From assembly GCF_029633865.1 (NCBI RefSeq), contig NC_079223.1:34119423-34183422 (forward strand): DNA of 64,000 bases, written 5' to 3'. Below the pieces are notes generated by a model that did not search any database, was not told the DNA's origin, and saw only the letters and a program-made list of their open reading frames with translations. Shown here piece after piece: positions 52,855 to 64,000 of this stretch. Both the position numbers and the translations under genes were made by a program. Position 1 is the first letter of the stretch. Every line of letters begins with the position of its first letter. Source of the stretch: Lampris incognitus. Taxonomy: Eukaryota; Chordata; Actinopteri; Lampriformes; Lampridae.

Positions 52855-53563
52855 GTAACGTGCATGGATAAGTAGACATGTTGGCCCTTGACTAACGGGT
52901 CTGACCCTTTAGTCGACTGGTTAACGTTGTCACTTGCGGTGTGGGAGCCACGGGTTCGTGTCCCGGATGCGGCGTCCCAAACTACCCCCCAAATTCGCTA
53001 CATTGGTGTCAGAAGTGGAATACGCGCGGATAAGTAGGCTCGCTTAGCCCTTGGCTAGCGGGTTGGATCCTTTAGTCGAGCGGTTAGCGATGTTTCCCGC
53101 CGTGCGGAAGATAAGGGTTCGCGTCCCGGCTGTGGCAGTTCCTGTGGTTGCCCCCCGAATTCGCTACATTGGTGTCAGAAGTGGGATGGTGAGATCGGAA
53201 GCATATGCGCCCGGAGGCGTGAAGGAGCTGAAATGCTTAAGCGCGGGGACGCGCTTCTCGAAGGAGGGGGGTAGTGTAACGTGCATGGATAAGTAGACAC
53301 GTTGGCCCTTGGCTACCGGGTCGGACCCTTTAGTCGACTGGTTAACGTTGTCGCTTGCGGTGTGTGAGCCACGTGTTCGCGTCCCGAGCTACCCCCCGAA
53401 TTCGCTACATCGGTGTCAGAAGTGGGATACGCGCGGACGCGCTTTCCCGAAGGAGGGGTCGGACCCTTTAGTCGAGCGGTTAGCGAGGTCTCCCGCAGCG
53501 CGGGAGATATGAGTTCGCGTCCCGGCTGCGGCAGTTCCTGTGGTTGCCCCCGAATTCTCTACA
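52855..53563 (+). mobile_element. Cluster of miniature LTR (TRIM-like) units with tRNA-like LTRs
   Basis: Four related units end at 52987, 53168, 53409 and 53563, each finishing near AATTCGCTACA. The first three are followed by TTGGTGTCAGAAGTGG or a one-base variant, a primer-binding site matching the 3' end of tRNA-Leu(CAA). Between units 2 and 3 the internal part is only about 107 bp, from that site to a purine tract GAAGGAGGGGGG next to the LTR start TGTAACGTGC. Each LTR (about 130-160 bp) has box A (TTAGTCGAGCGGTTAG), an anticodon-like hairpin and box B (GGTTCGCGTCC). This is the structure of a terminal-repeat retrotransposon in miniature. No coding capacity is present. Copies are degenerate and chained by recombination. 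Confidence 0.72.
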
Positions 53564-53602
53564 GTATCATAACATTGAGATAAACTCAAATTGCCTACAT
53601 GA

Positions 53603-53790
53603 GAGCGTCCGGGTGGCGTGGCGGTCTGTTCCGTTGCCTTCCAGCGCGGGGATCGCCGGTTCGAATCACCATGTTACCTCTGGCTTGTTCGGGCGTCCCT
53701 ACGGACACAACTGGCTGTGCCTGCGGGTGGGAAGCCGGATGTGGGTATGTATCCTGGTCGCTGCACTTAGCGCCTCCTCTGGTCGGCCGT
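53603..53790 (+). mobile_element. SINE family A, 5' half
   Basis: The tRNA-like head is well kept (GAGCGTCCGGGTGGCGTGGC, box B GGTTCGAATCACC). The copy stops at GGTCGGCCGTCG, where the Gypsy sequence begins. Confidence 0.88.
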
Positions 53791-56700
53791 CGTTTTGTGA
53801 GATTCAGAGCCGCCAGTAGGTTAGACAAAGAAGATGGCACCGTGCTGGTGAGCAGCCTGATATACGCTATGGGAACATGTATCGATCGTTTGCATTTACC
53901 GATGAGGGACTTAGAAATGGCTTTGGTAGGGGGCTTGGAAAGTTCGATGAACACTTTGTGCCGAGAGTGAATGTAATACACGAACGTGCATGTTTCCATC
54001 AACGCGTGCAAAGACCGGGAGAGAAAGCTGGGACCTTTATCGGGGCTCTGTACGAACTGTCGGAGCACTGCGACTTCGGCGCGAGTAGAGATGGGAATAT
54101 CCGCGACCAAATTGTTGTTGGGATACTCGACAAAGATGTCTCACGGAAGTCGCAGCTGACAAAGGACCCGACGCTAGCGCTGACCATAGAGAGGGTCAGG
54201 CAGTCTGAAGAGGGTGCTTCGCAAGTCAGCATGCAAGGACGGGGCAACTGGGGTGAAACGCGAAGTCACCCACAAGCGCAGCAAATACGCCAAACACCCC
54301 GGTAGGCCAAAAGGGGGAAATAATGGACAATGTGGAAAGTTTGGGAAACCGTGGCACAGTAAAGATGAAAACTGCCCGGCTAGAAAATCCAAATGCAATA
54401 CCTGCAACAAGGTTGGACATTGGAGTAGAGTGTGTAGGAACAGGAAAGCAATGAGTGAGGTCACAGAGCAAACAGAGCAGCTGCAGTCATGCTTTCTTGG
54501 GGCTGTGAGTAAAACGGATGGGTCATCAGAGCAATGGGCCATGGAGTTGCTGGTGGGCTCCACACCGGTTGAATTCAAAATTGACACAGGAGCTGATGTT
54601 AGCATCATCCGCAAGGAGACCTACCACTGACTCGTCCCCAAAAGCCACTGGAGCCTGCAGATATTCCACTAGATAGCCCAGGCGGCAAGCTGCAGTGCAT
54701 AGGACAGATCCAGAGCACTGTGTCCTACAAAAGAAAGACTCACCCACTCACAGCATATGTCACCCGCGGACGCATTGTAAACAGCTTACTCAGCAGGCCG
54801 CTGTCTGTAAAGATGAATCTGGTGAGGAGAGTGGATGAAACGGTGCGCAACAGAGGACACCTACAGGCATATGGTGAGCATGGGACATTAAAGAGTGAAC
54901 CTGTGAGAATACAGCTGAAAGGCAATGCTCAGCCATATGCTGTACACACAGCACGGTGCATACCACTCACTATGCTGAAAAAGGTAAAGGAGGCGCTCCT
55001 GAGGATGGAGAGAAATGGCATCATCGAGAGGATGACACAGCCCACCGGCTGGTGTGCACCCATGGTGCCAGTCTTGAAGAAGTGCACAGGTAAAGCCCGC
55101 ATCTGTGTTGATCTCAAGAGGCTGTGAAGAGAGAACAGTATATCCTGCCTACTACTGATGAGATTACAGCAAAACTAAGCGGGGCCCCAGTCTTTTCTTC
55201 ACCTGCCGCCACCAGTGGGTTCTTCCAGATACCGCTGCATCCAGACAGCTGTAAGCTCACGACCTTCATAACGCCATTTAGCAGATTCAGCTTCAAGCAG
55301 CTACCATTTGGAATTACGAGCGCACCTGAATTCTTCCAGAGGAAGATGGTGGAGACCCTGCAAGGGTTGGAGGGCGTCGAGGTCTTCATGGACGACATTG
55401 TTGTCTGGGGCCACAGAGGAGGAGCATGACAGTTGCCTGGAGAAGGTAATGCCGCGCATAAAGACGGCTGGTTTGAGGCTCAACCGTGAGAAGTGCTCCA
55501 TCAGGCGGAGTCAGCTGCGGTTCCTCAGGCGTCTCATTGACCGGTCTGGGATCTGGCCTGACCCTGACAAAGTGGAAGCTATTCGGCAGCTGTCACCACG
55601 AGCAGACATGCAAGAGTTGAAAAGGATACTGGGAATGGTGAGTTATCTTGGAAAATACATTCCCCAACCTCTCAACAATAGGACAGCCGCTGTATGAGCT
55701 CCTGAAAAACAAGAATGCATGGACATGGAGTCACGCACAACAAAAAGCCTTTGAACACATCAAGGAGCTGATGACAACTGCACCAGTACTTGCATACTAC
55801 GACGTGAACAAGCCCACTGCTGTGTCAGCGGATGCAAGTGGTTATGGATTGGGGGGTGTACTCCTTCAACTCCATGGAGAGCAGTGGAAACCTGTGGCAT
55901 AGTGCTCCAGACGCCTCACAGAAGCAGAAACATGCTATGCCCAGATAGAAAATGAATGTCTGGCTGGTGTGTGGGTGTGCGAGAAGTTTAACAGATACCT
56001 CAGTGGACTGGAGCAGTTTAAGCTTGTAACTGACCACAAGCCACTAGTGCCTCTCATTAACATATGCAGCCTGGACAATGGACCTTTACGACGTCAACGT
56101 CTTCTCAGGAGGCTCATGAGATTTAATCCAGTAGCAGAGTATGCTCCAGGGAAAACTCTGATCGTCGCAGACACCCTGTCACGCAGTCCACTGGCTAGCA
56201 TGTGCACAGAGACCAACACACAGTGAGGTGGCATGTTACATGGCTAGTGTGGTGGGGAGATCCCTGCGTCTACAAGCAAGATGGATGAAATCAGAATGGT
56301 GACAGCAGCTGACGCTGAACTGCTGTCTGTCATGAAGCTCATAAAGGCTGGATGGCCTGAACACTTAAGCAGTGTGCCTACGGATGCGAGAGAGTACGTC
56401 CAAGCAAAATCAGAGCTGTCAGAATTCAATAGCCTTGTCTTCAGAGGAAGCAGGATTGTTGTGCCAAGGTCAACGAGAGGTGAGATCCTTCAGAAAATTC
56501 ACAAAGGGCACCGGGGCCTAGTTAAATGTAGGGAGAGCGAGTGTGTTCATCTATGTGGTGGCCCGGACTCTCTATGGAAATAAACAAGCTCATGATGTCA
56601 TGCCAGGTGTGCCATGAACTGAGAAGAACACAACAAAAGGAAGCTCTCATCTCTAAACCACTTCCAGAGCAACCCTGGAAGAATATTGCAATGGACCCCT

Positions 56701-56850
56701 CTTAGCACAAACACCACAGCTACCCGGTAATCTCAGATTATTACTCCAGGTTTATAGAGATACTGCTCCTGCCCTCAACAACGACTGCACAAGTTATCCA
56801 AAACCTGAAAACACCACCAAATACCAAAAACACCACAGTCAACACCAGGC
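53791..56850 (+). mobile_element. Gypsy-type LTR retrotransposon internal region, fossil
   Basis: In order the sequence shows gag (53877-54305), a CCHC finger (CNTCNKVGHWSRVC, about 54400), protease (FKIDTGADVSII), reverse transcriptase (about 55000-55600, with LPFGITSAPEFF and FMDDIVVWG), RNase H ([24 protein letters not shown]) and the start of integrase (IHKGHRGLVKCRE, YYSRFIEILLL). No LTR was found at either end and the integrase is incomplete. The frame is broken about six or more times. It is an old, inactive copy. Confidence 0.85.
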
Positions 56851-57385
56851 GAGGCTGCCGCTAGACCGCCCTCTGTGTTATCAGAAGTGCTGGTCTGCAT
56901 AGACTAGCAGTTAGGTTGGCCCGCCCCGCTCCAGGCAGGGCCGTGGTCCCTGGGCCCACAGGACGCAGCAGACCAAGCTCCCCCAGCCGAACCAGCGCCA
57001 GCTCTCCCAGCCATCGGACGAAGACAAAATTTAGACGCAGACGTGAACAAAGACACCGCATTGATGGTACAGGATGAGGCCGCCGCAAACATGAATTCGC
57101 GCCGCCATCTTCCCGCACCGGTACTGGGTAAGGCTGCTGCAGATGTGAATTCGTGCTGCTAGAATGCACAAAAATGAGCTGAACACAGATAGATGATCAC
57201 GATTTAAACAGCTGGCTGTGAAATAACACAAGTAGCGATTAATTGATTGACTTACCTCGTCAAACAATAAAGGCCTCTCCTTCTTGCTTCTTGAACAATT
57301 CTTCATATTTTGGTAGCTGGATACGTGATTTGAGCTGATGTGAGAGTGGATAAGATGCTTATAACGGAAATTTTAAAAAAAGTTT
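56850..57385. repeat. Unidentified GC-rich repeat
   Basis: Words such as GAGGCCGCCGCAAACATGAA and AAGGCTGCTGCAGATGTGAA form a short internal duplication (57075-57165). The composition differs from the AT-rich DNA that follows. It looks like part of a mobile element, but no family or gene is recognised. Confidence 0.35.
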
Positions 57386-57389
57386 CATT

Positions 57390-58119
57390 TTCTATTTGAA
57401 GAGTCCGGTTCGAAGCGAAGCTTCAGGCCACCAGTGATACCCACTCCCAAACAGTGACGTGACCTCACCTGTGACCGGTCCTGCTAAAACTCCAGCGATT
57501 CAGCATGGCATCACAGATGGACAAGACAAAGGAGGTTGGTCATAGGAACAGACTTTGCCCCTCCTATTGGATGGCGCTGCTCTGAAAAGCCTGGCTGATC
57601 ATTTCATTTTCATTCATAGAGGGGGGGGGGATTTGTCCCTTTTAGGTGACAGCCATCTTTAAATATAAATATAAAGGATGTATGGTTAAATATGTACGGT
57701 GGTTTCCTATTATAATTGTTGATAAAAGAGTCAGGTCATGCATCTGCAGCTAAAAAAAGTAAACCTCATGATTTTTGTGGCATAACACATTGGATATGAC
57801 ATTATTATGATTATTATTATGATTTTTTTTTTTTGTCAAACATTTAGTCTTCCAGGCTTTATCGTTATTTCCTCATTACAAACACAATATGCAGCAGGTG
57901 TTTTTGTAGGATGATTTATTAACATTGGATATTATCTAACACACAATTGCAGTATCACGTTGCTTCTGCCAGACATTTGATTATGACAGTAATTACTGAC
58001 GTCAGTATAAAATACAAGGGATGAATATTCAACACAGCGATCAATGTTTGCTTTTGATAGCAACAATGGCAGATCAGCAGCATTTTTATTTCTTATTTTG
58101 TCCGATGTAAAAACTGAAT
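57390..58119. other. Gene-free stretch and comtd1 3' UTR
   Basis: The right part should be the 3' UTR of the minus-strand gene. AATAAA on that strand occurs at 58085-58090 and 57915-57920. Nothing else is seen except a G run at 57621 and T-rich repeats near 57800-57833. Confidence 0.5.
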
Positions 58120-59559
58120 TTAGCGCTTAATGGCCAGTGTCAGTCCATCGCCTATGGTGAGCATGCTCAGATCGATCCTCTGGTCCTTGTGCAGCTTCTT
58201 ATTGAGGTCATCCAAGGTCTTGGAAGTCAGGTCACCGGGGGCAGGGTTCACCACCAAACCACCCCACAACATCTTTACATGTGGACAGAAACAAGTTCAA
58301 CAATCTTTTTTTTTCTCTCCCTCACACACACACACACACACACATAATAAATGTGCTGTGAAACAAGTCCTTTTTTGATAATTTCAAGCAAATGATCGTT
58401 CAGCGCTTGCTTGGTTTGTATGGGGTGTACTTACATTATCAAAAGCGACGATGCCCCCTTTCCTTATGAGCTGCAGAGACTTCTCGTAGTATCTGTCGTA
58501 GTTATACTTTTCCGCGTCAATAAAAACAAAGTCATAGGTGCCAGCTTCTCCAGCCTCTATTAATTCATCTAATGAAACGGAAATGAGAGTAAAATTACAA
58601 AGAAAGAAGTCCAATTTTCATGCAATGCATATGGATTTTTGTCAGATATTTACTTAGCGTTCTGGTTGCAGTTTGAAGCCGGACGTCAATCTTATGCTCA
58701 ACTCCAGCCTGTAGCGGAAACATCAAATGGTCGATGCACCAAATTTGTATTGTGTTTTAAAGATTTTCTCTCATTTACTGGCTTCTAAAGGGCACATTAG
58801 GTAGGGTAAAAAGAAAAAAAAGGACTGACTCTGCTGCTTGGCTTTGACTTTTTGCTAGACAAGGCCTCCTGAGGAGACACCTCTCCTGTCTCCAGCCCAC
58901 AGCATTTTGTGAAGACTTGACAGATAGTAGATATGTATGCCATCTACTGCTCAGAGTCACTGCGAAAGCCACACTTGCAGAAAGTTGGGTTCAGATACTA
59001 TAAGCAATGGACACTGATTCACCACACCAATGCTAAAACTACGAGGTTGAAATGTAACGTCTCCATGTAATATGGTTGTGTGAATGTAAGACAGCGTGTT
59101 CGAAAAGCTGTCAACCCAATAAGTTCTCACCTCTTTAAAAAACGGCTTGGCAATGTCGACATAATCCTGCTCTATTTCACAGGCAACCACACGTCCATTC
59201 TCGGGGAGGGCCAAAGCCATGCTTAGGGCATTATAACCTGTGTACATTCCTGCAGATCAGAAAGTTGGATTAATTGAATCGCTACTTTTGATTAATTCAA
59301 TGATATTTCAATTTGTAAACAACACAAGTATGACATGGGCATGACATATTTTTCGTTCCTGTCATGTATTGGCAAAGTGATCATCTCACCTATTTCGATG
59401 GCTTTAGTGCCGTTAATCAGTTTAAGAAGATTTGCCATGAATTGGGCCTGTTCACTAGCAACAAGCATGATGCTCCATGGATCCTCAAGAGTTTTCTGAA
59501 ATGCAAAGTAAAGTGACGTAATAAGAAATCCCAGAATTTCACATGACCCTCACAGGATT

Positions 59560-59595
<36 letters not shown>

Positions 59596-60283
59596 GGGGG
59601 GGGGGTTCTTGCTGCAGATTACAGGTAGTATGCTACACTATGGCACCGTGCTGCCCTCTAACGGTGCACATTGTGTAATGCTCTCATACCAAAACCATCA
59701 TACTGCACCAATGCTTATCAATGAATGTGCCCTGTAGAGCCACGTGCAGTTATCCTGGGGGTAAAAACAACAGTAGACAAACCATGACCTCCACTCACGA
59801 GCTCCTCATAAGGCCCACGACCATTAGTACTAAGCAAACCAGTTTTATTCACAGAAAACTATTACCTCATGTGTGAATAACTTGCAAATAACCTATTTTG
59901 TGCCACTTATAATGATGAATACAATGAATTAAGACCTCCGAGGCTGACACATGCCTAAAAAGGTGGGGGTTGGTTTTTTTTTGGCACTTTGATTTAGCAA
60001 GTGGCTGTTCTTCAGTCTTACCAGTTTGAGTTTGGTGAGGACCGGATGCTCTCTCAGGGAGTTGTTAACGACGTACTGCAGGATGGGGTCCTCTTTGCCG
60101 TCACTGTGGCTCTTACCATGAAATGCGGACTTGCCAACGCCTGTCCCGAAGCAACACACAAGGCAACTGCTGTAGTTTGACTTACTTATTAATGCACTTA
60201 ATTAAAGCCTAATCATGAGATCTCTTACCTGACAGCACGAAAACAAGTCCAATGCAGAAAAAGATTTTCAGATCTGCAGCCAT
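58120..60283 (-). CDS. comtd1: Catechol O-methyltransferase domain-containing protein 1, seven exons
   Basis: Exons 60229-60283, 60022-60140, 59390-59495, 59131-59249, 58654-58708, 58435-58568 and 58120-58272 join in frame to 246 residues with GT-AG introns. Residues 1-18 form a hydrophobic N-terminal anchor. The fold is a class I SAM-dependent O-methyltransferase. The SAM site is [19 protein letters not shown] (near 90-108) with [12 protein letters not shown]. The metal ligands are in [14 protein letters not shown] (Asp169) and AFDNMLWGG (Asp195, Asn196). The C-terminus is [12 protein letters not shown]. The known family transfers methyl groups to catechol-like oxygens; the true substrate of COMTD1 is not established. 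It lies close to vdac2, as in human, and is transcribed toward it. Confidence 0.95.
59563..59604 (+). repeat. (GT)n-(G)n tract in comtd1 intron 2
   Basis: A GT run is followed directly by a run of twelve or so G. It is a simple repeat between comtd1 exons 2 and 3. Confidence 0.9.
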
Positions 60284-60361
60284 TTTGTTATTCCTTTGTT
60301 TAGTTTTAGTCTTGCTTATGGCAAACCGTGCAGCAGGGTTCGGCTGAAGCGGATAGCCTCA

Positions 60362-60367
60362 TTTATA
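60362..60367 (-). promoter_or_regulatory. comtd1: TATA box of comtd1
   Basis: On the minus strand CTGTATAAATGAGG lies 80 bp before the start codon at 60283. It would place transcription start near 60336 and give a 5' UTR of about 50 bases. Confidence 0.6.
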
Positions 60368-61181
60368 CAGAAGATGGTGGACAGGTAGGAAAGTCCAGTG
60401 ATCCTCTTTGTTTGTTTTTGAGCAATGTTTTGGAAGGAGGGGTGAGTTATTGATTATTGTACCGCTGTGGAAGTAAATGTAATTTGGACATTTTTGAAAA
60501 CTTGGGAAATATTCATTTTTTTGGGGGGGGGGGAAGTAAAATGTATTCCCTTTAATGGGGGAAGACCATTAATTGATTGCAGTGAAATAAATAATTCACA
60601 AACCCACAGTTGATAATATCCCCACGAATGATGGAAATCAGTAAAGTGCTGACACATTTATATTTCCAAAATATGTAACCACAACCATTTGCCTTCAGCA
60701 AGGCATGATATGAAGAGGTGTCCATCTTGAACATGGTACACAAAACATAAGCAAAAAGAAAAAAAAAAGAAAAAAGGCACTATCTCTGTATCAGCTGTTT
60801 GCTTGAGCCTAAAATTCCCCTTCATGATTTGACGGTATGTCAGCAATGAGTCGCTACATTGCACATAAAAAGCACACTTTTTCACCAACCGTTGCACATT
60901 CTGTACTTTTTTGTCCGACTTCCCCATATTGCTCAATGTTGTGAATGCTGACGGAAGAGGGTGTGTTGTACTCGCATTAGTAATTTGAACTGATGAGGGT
61001 TATGATGGCCTTCCTCTGCTTGCTCTTTGTTGCTCTCAGACGTCTTCTTCGCTTTCTCACCGGTATCCATCTCCATTTCCCCTCCTTACTGTTATTGCTT
61101 TAGTCGGCCTTCATGGTCTCATTGCCTTTCTCCGTGCCCTCAGTGGAACGTGCTGCAGACCAGTTAATGTGATTTTATTTT

Positions 61182-61212
<31 letters not shown>

Positions 61213-62080
61213 TTCCAGATTTTTTTTGTTACATCATCATTTCCTTGCCATATGTGGTGAAGCACGTAGGTGTTGATTCGTTGTCCACACCAGGCAAGTT
61301 CATCTCAGCCCACTATGGGTTGCATGTGACTGATTAATAACCTGGTTTCATAAGCTGCATCTCAGATCTCGTAGCTGCTGCCTCAGTAAAAAAAAACTGG
61401 AACAGGAAAGACAATAGTCAAGAATGTTCAAAAAGAAATTTTGGGGATGTGAGTGGGATGGGAGGTGTCTCCGAGGACGCCGAGCTTCCTCTGTCGATTC
61501 CCTGATTAAGAATGCAGAGGTATAAACAAAAACCCGCTGCCTACAAGAGCGCGTCAAATAAATGAGCTGTGACACGAACTGTCTTTGGGAAAAAAAAATG
61601 TTTGAGTTGCAACAAGGAAAGGAAGGGGATGCCTCAGAGTGTACACACAGCTCAGCTTAGGCCCTCTTGGTGTTTTTCCAACATCCTCTCTCTGCCACGC
61701 TGCTCCGGGCCTCTGCTTATGTGACGCTAATTGTTTCTGCTACTTGTGCCAAGTACCTACTCTTCCCCGGCACATTCTACAGACAGGCCCTGGTCCCTCA
61801 GCTGCTTTTTGTGTCGGTTTAAGGAATGAAAAAATGCGTGTTGCCATCTGCAGCGAGCACACCACTCTTCCTCCTCCCGGCCCTGGCTGTCACGGCGCCA
61901 CAACGATACACATTCACAAACTCCCTCAGAGGTGCAGGGCGACGTGGTGGAGGAACATGGAAACAAAAAGACACATAGAACTGTTTATATGAAACAAAAT
62001 AATTCAGGAGGTTCCTGTTTTCATGTGTTTACTATAGTGGGAGGGAATGCACACAAGCACACGCACACGCACACACAACA

Positions 62081-62082
62081 CA

Positions 62083-62150
<68 letters not shown>
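62081..62150 (+). repeat. (CA)n microsatellite
   Basis: A long CA run is preceded by CACG-containing variants from 62050. Confidence 0.92.
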
Positions 62151-62154
<4 letters not shown>

Positions 62155-63014
62155 AAGCTGAAAGTAGGCTTGCTAATATAAAGGAGGCTTTTCAATTTCG
62201 CACAAAGACCAATCTAAACGTCTATCATCGATAGTCCCCATATTGCATCTAAAAATTAACAATAGAGACAAGTACACAAGTCACCATATTTGTACATAAG
62301 GCCGGTCTCCAAATCAAGTAATTAACGTGGCTTTACCATCTGACAGCTTATCCGGTACGTAGTATCTCTACCAACAGTATGGCGCGGTTCTCCACAGCTG
62401 TTTTGCTTGTGTTATTTCCTTGTTTCACCAGCAAGTGGCAGTGTTGTCTAGTTAATCCACACGCTCCCCTCAGCAAGCGTTGTCTGACGGTAGAGCCGAG
62501 CCTTCGCCTCCGAGTCTGAGCAGCAACGTGGCCTACGCCTTAGTGTTAAATTGACCCGTGACTCCGCTGAATAAGTAGCACGGGGAGGGTCACACGTTGA
62601 CCTGTCTATAACACCAAATAACCAGCACGTCGTTGTTGTGTTTATCACGGGGGGGGGGGGGGGGGGGGCATTGTGTAGAAGCAACACAAGCTCCACCAGT
62701 CACATAGGTCTGCACACATGAATGCTAAGTGATGCTAATGACAACGGAGGGACCGGCGTCAAGACGATTGACAGACATTTTTCAGCATTCGGTTGACATC
62801 TTCAGATTTGTCCTCCGTTTGACAGCTGTGTCTCCCAACATGACAAGTCTGTTTAAAGCTTGAGGAATACGCTCCCCGGTGTGCATGTACACCAACACAC
62901 AACGCCGAGATGGGCTGACATTGATTTGCTCAAACTAGGCCACTGTGCCGGCTGTGCAAGGCCGAACTCAAGTGTTTTCTTAACACACAGGTGCTCGTGT
63001 GTGCACCCAGCCAC

Positions 63015-63015
<1 letters not shown>

Positions 63016-63086
<71 letters not shown>
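63016..63086 (+). repeat. (CA)n microsatellite
   Basis: About 35 CA units occur without interruption. Confidence 0.93.
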
Positions 63087-63088
<2 letters not shown>

Positions 63089-63924
63089 GAACATCAGTAT
63101 ATCTAGGCCACTCAGTAAGTTGCAGTATATAGATTAAGACCTAGTAATTTTATTTTAAATCAATAAAACATTTCAAATATGCATTTTTTTCAGTCATTTA
63201 AATTTTGGTTTCTGAGCCCACTGTATCCAAATACGGTGAACTATCGTGGCGGCAAACACAAAGCATAAGCCAACACAATTTGAGATCATCCACTCTGTGT
63301 ATGCAACCCCCACCGAACAAGACAGAGGATCTGCCGTCGCCAGAAAAAACAGGCGTGACTGGCAGATGTAATTGTTTGACTTTCAAAATCGCCGAGGCAA
63401 TCTATTCTATTAACCCCGCCTGTAAATAAATACACAATTCAATTTCCATGGAGTCACGCAACGAGGTGACAGTCCTCAGAAAGATCAAACGCGCTGCTCG
63501 AGGGCACGTGAGCCGCCGTGAAAATCCTTGGGTACACAAGAGACGCTGACACCTTGAGTAGGCCAGGGAGGGGAAAAAAGGAGGCAAGAAAATGTCCTAT
63601 CCTCAGGAACAATTAGTCGGTGAACCGTCAGTTTTTCGAGCCAGTAAGTCTCCCAGCTGCCTCGTCCTGCCACTGGGAATACGAGCGAGGATGCTGCGAT
63701 GGCTCCGGTGTATACTAGCATTAACCTGCATACTTCCTGCAATGTACTGCATCCTGGATGCATCCTTCATGAGCGAGGACACTTAGTGGGGAAATCATGC
63801 TCTACATTTACCCCATCCTAGCTGTGTAGCTCGGAGCAGTGGGCAGCCGCCGTGCAGCGCCCGGGGACCAGGTCCAGTTCGTCTTGCCAGGCCTCGGTCA
63901 GGGGCACAGACAGGAGTACTAACC

Positions 63925-64000
63925 CTAACATGCGTGTCTTTTTTTATGGTGGGGGAAACCGGAGCACCCGGAGAAAACCCACCGCAGACGTGGGGAGAAC
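63925..64000 (-). mobile_element. SINE family B fragment at the window edge
   Basis: On the minus strand it reads GTTCTCCCCACGTCTGCGGT, then GGGTGCTCCGGTTTCC, matching the body of the element at 40266-40920. It is cut by the window's right end. Confidence 0.75.

Larger units (their letters stand above)
60400..63920. other. Intergenic DNA upstream of comtd1
   Basis: No exon with a recognisable product is seen. Contents are simple repeats: (A)n(TA)n at 61182-61213, (CA)n at 62081-62150, a G run of about 21 at 62649-62668 and (CA)n at 63016-63086. In human the next gene is ZNF503, which borders a large regulatory desert, so control elements may lie here, but none can be recognised by eye. Confidence 0.5.

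Noticed and set aside
52900-53563. Host tRNA genes
   Set aside because: Box A, box B and arms are present, but there is no intact acceptor stem, and the units sit inside LTR-like repeats with primer sites beside them.
61000-61070. Possible signal-peptide exon starting at an ATG near 61001
   Set aside because: A hydrophobic run and a GT follow, but I find no downstream exon to join it to.
63592-63786. 64-codon frame with a hydrophobic C-terminal part
   Set aside because: No start context, splice partners or known domain; probably chance.

Overview
The window is nuclear DNA of a teleost fish. It has four split host genes with GT-AG introns, and VDAC2 and COMTD1 sit side by side as they do in other vertebrates. 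The rest is dense with fish repeats: tRNA-derived SINEs, L2 and Rex1-like LINEs, Tc1, hAT, Harbinger and piggyBac-like DNA elements, Copia and Gypsy elements, and long TG/CA arrays. All calls were made by eye from the bases; no search was run.

Layout. 1-5900: left-truncated Gypsy fossil, Rex1-like LINE, SINE and L2 LINE. 6712-12526 (+): a nine-exon gene for a CD300/CLM/pIgR-like immune receptor with two Ig domains, one membrane span and two ITIM-like tyrosines; its first intron is full of repeats. 13090-18325: a SINE split by a Copia element, which itself carries part of a second LTR element and a probable solo LTR. 18896-23676: a whole-looking young Gypsy element. 24050-29510: LINE pieces, a Harbinger transposon and a complete hammerhead-ribozyme fold. 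29830-42080 (+): vdac2, eight coding exons, with several nested MITEs in its introns. 42509-44127: a 1.6-kb Tc1-like transposon. 44428-49613 (-): a neurofilament-like type IV intermediate filament gene with the family's 125-bp second exon. 50880-57400: SINEs, a cluster of short LTR units holding tRNA-like promoters, and a broken Gypsy. 58120-60283 (-): comtd1, seven exons. 60400-64000: no gene recognised.

The host genes do not form one pathway. vdac2 encodes an outer mitochondrial membrane channel, comtd1 a membrane-anchored methyltransferase-like protein, the filament gene a cytoskeletal protein, and the first gene a leukocyte-type inhibitory receptor. The most unusual signals are the tRNA-like, miniature LTR units (52855-53563, with relatives at 47805-47961 and 18571-18700) and the hammerhead ribozyme at 28572-28613.
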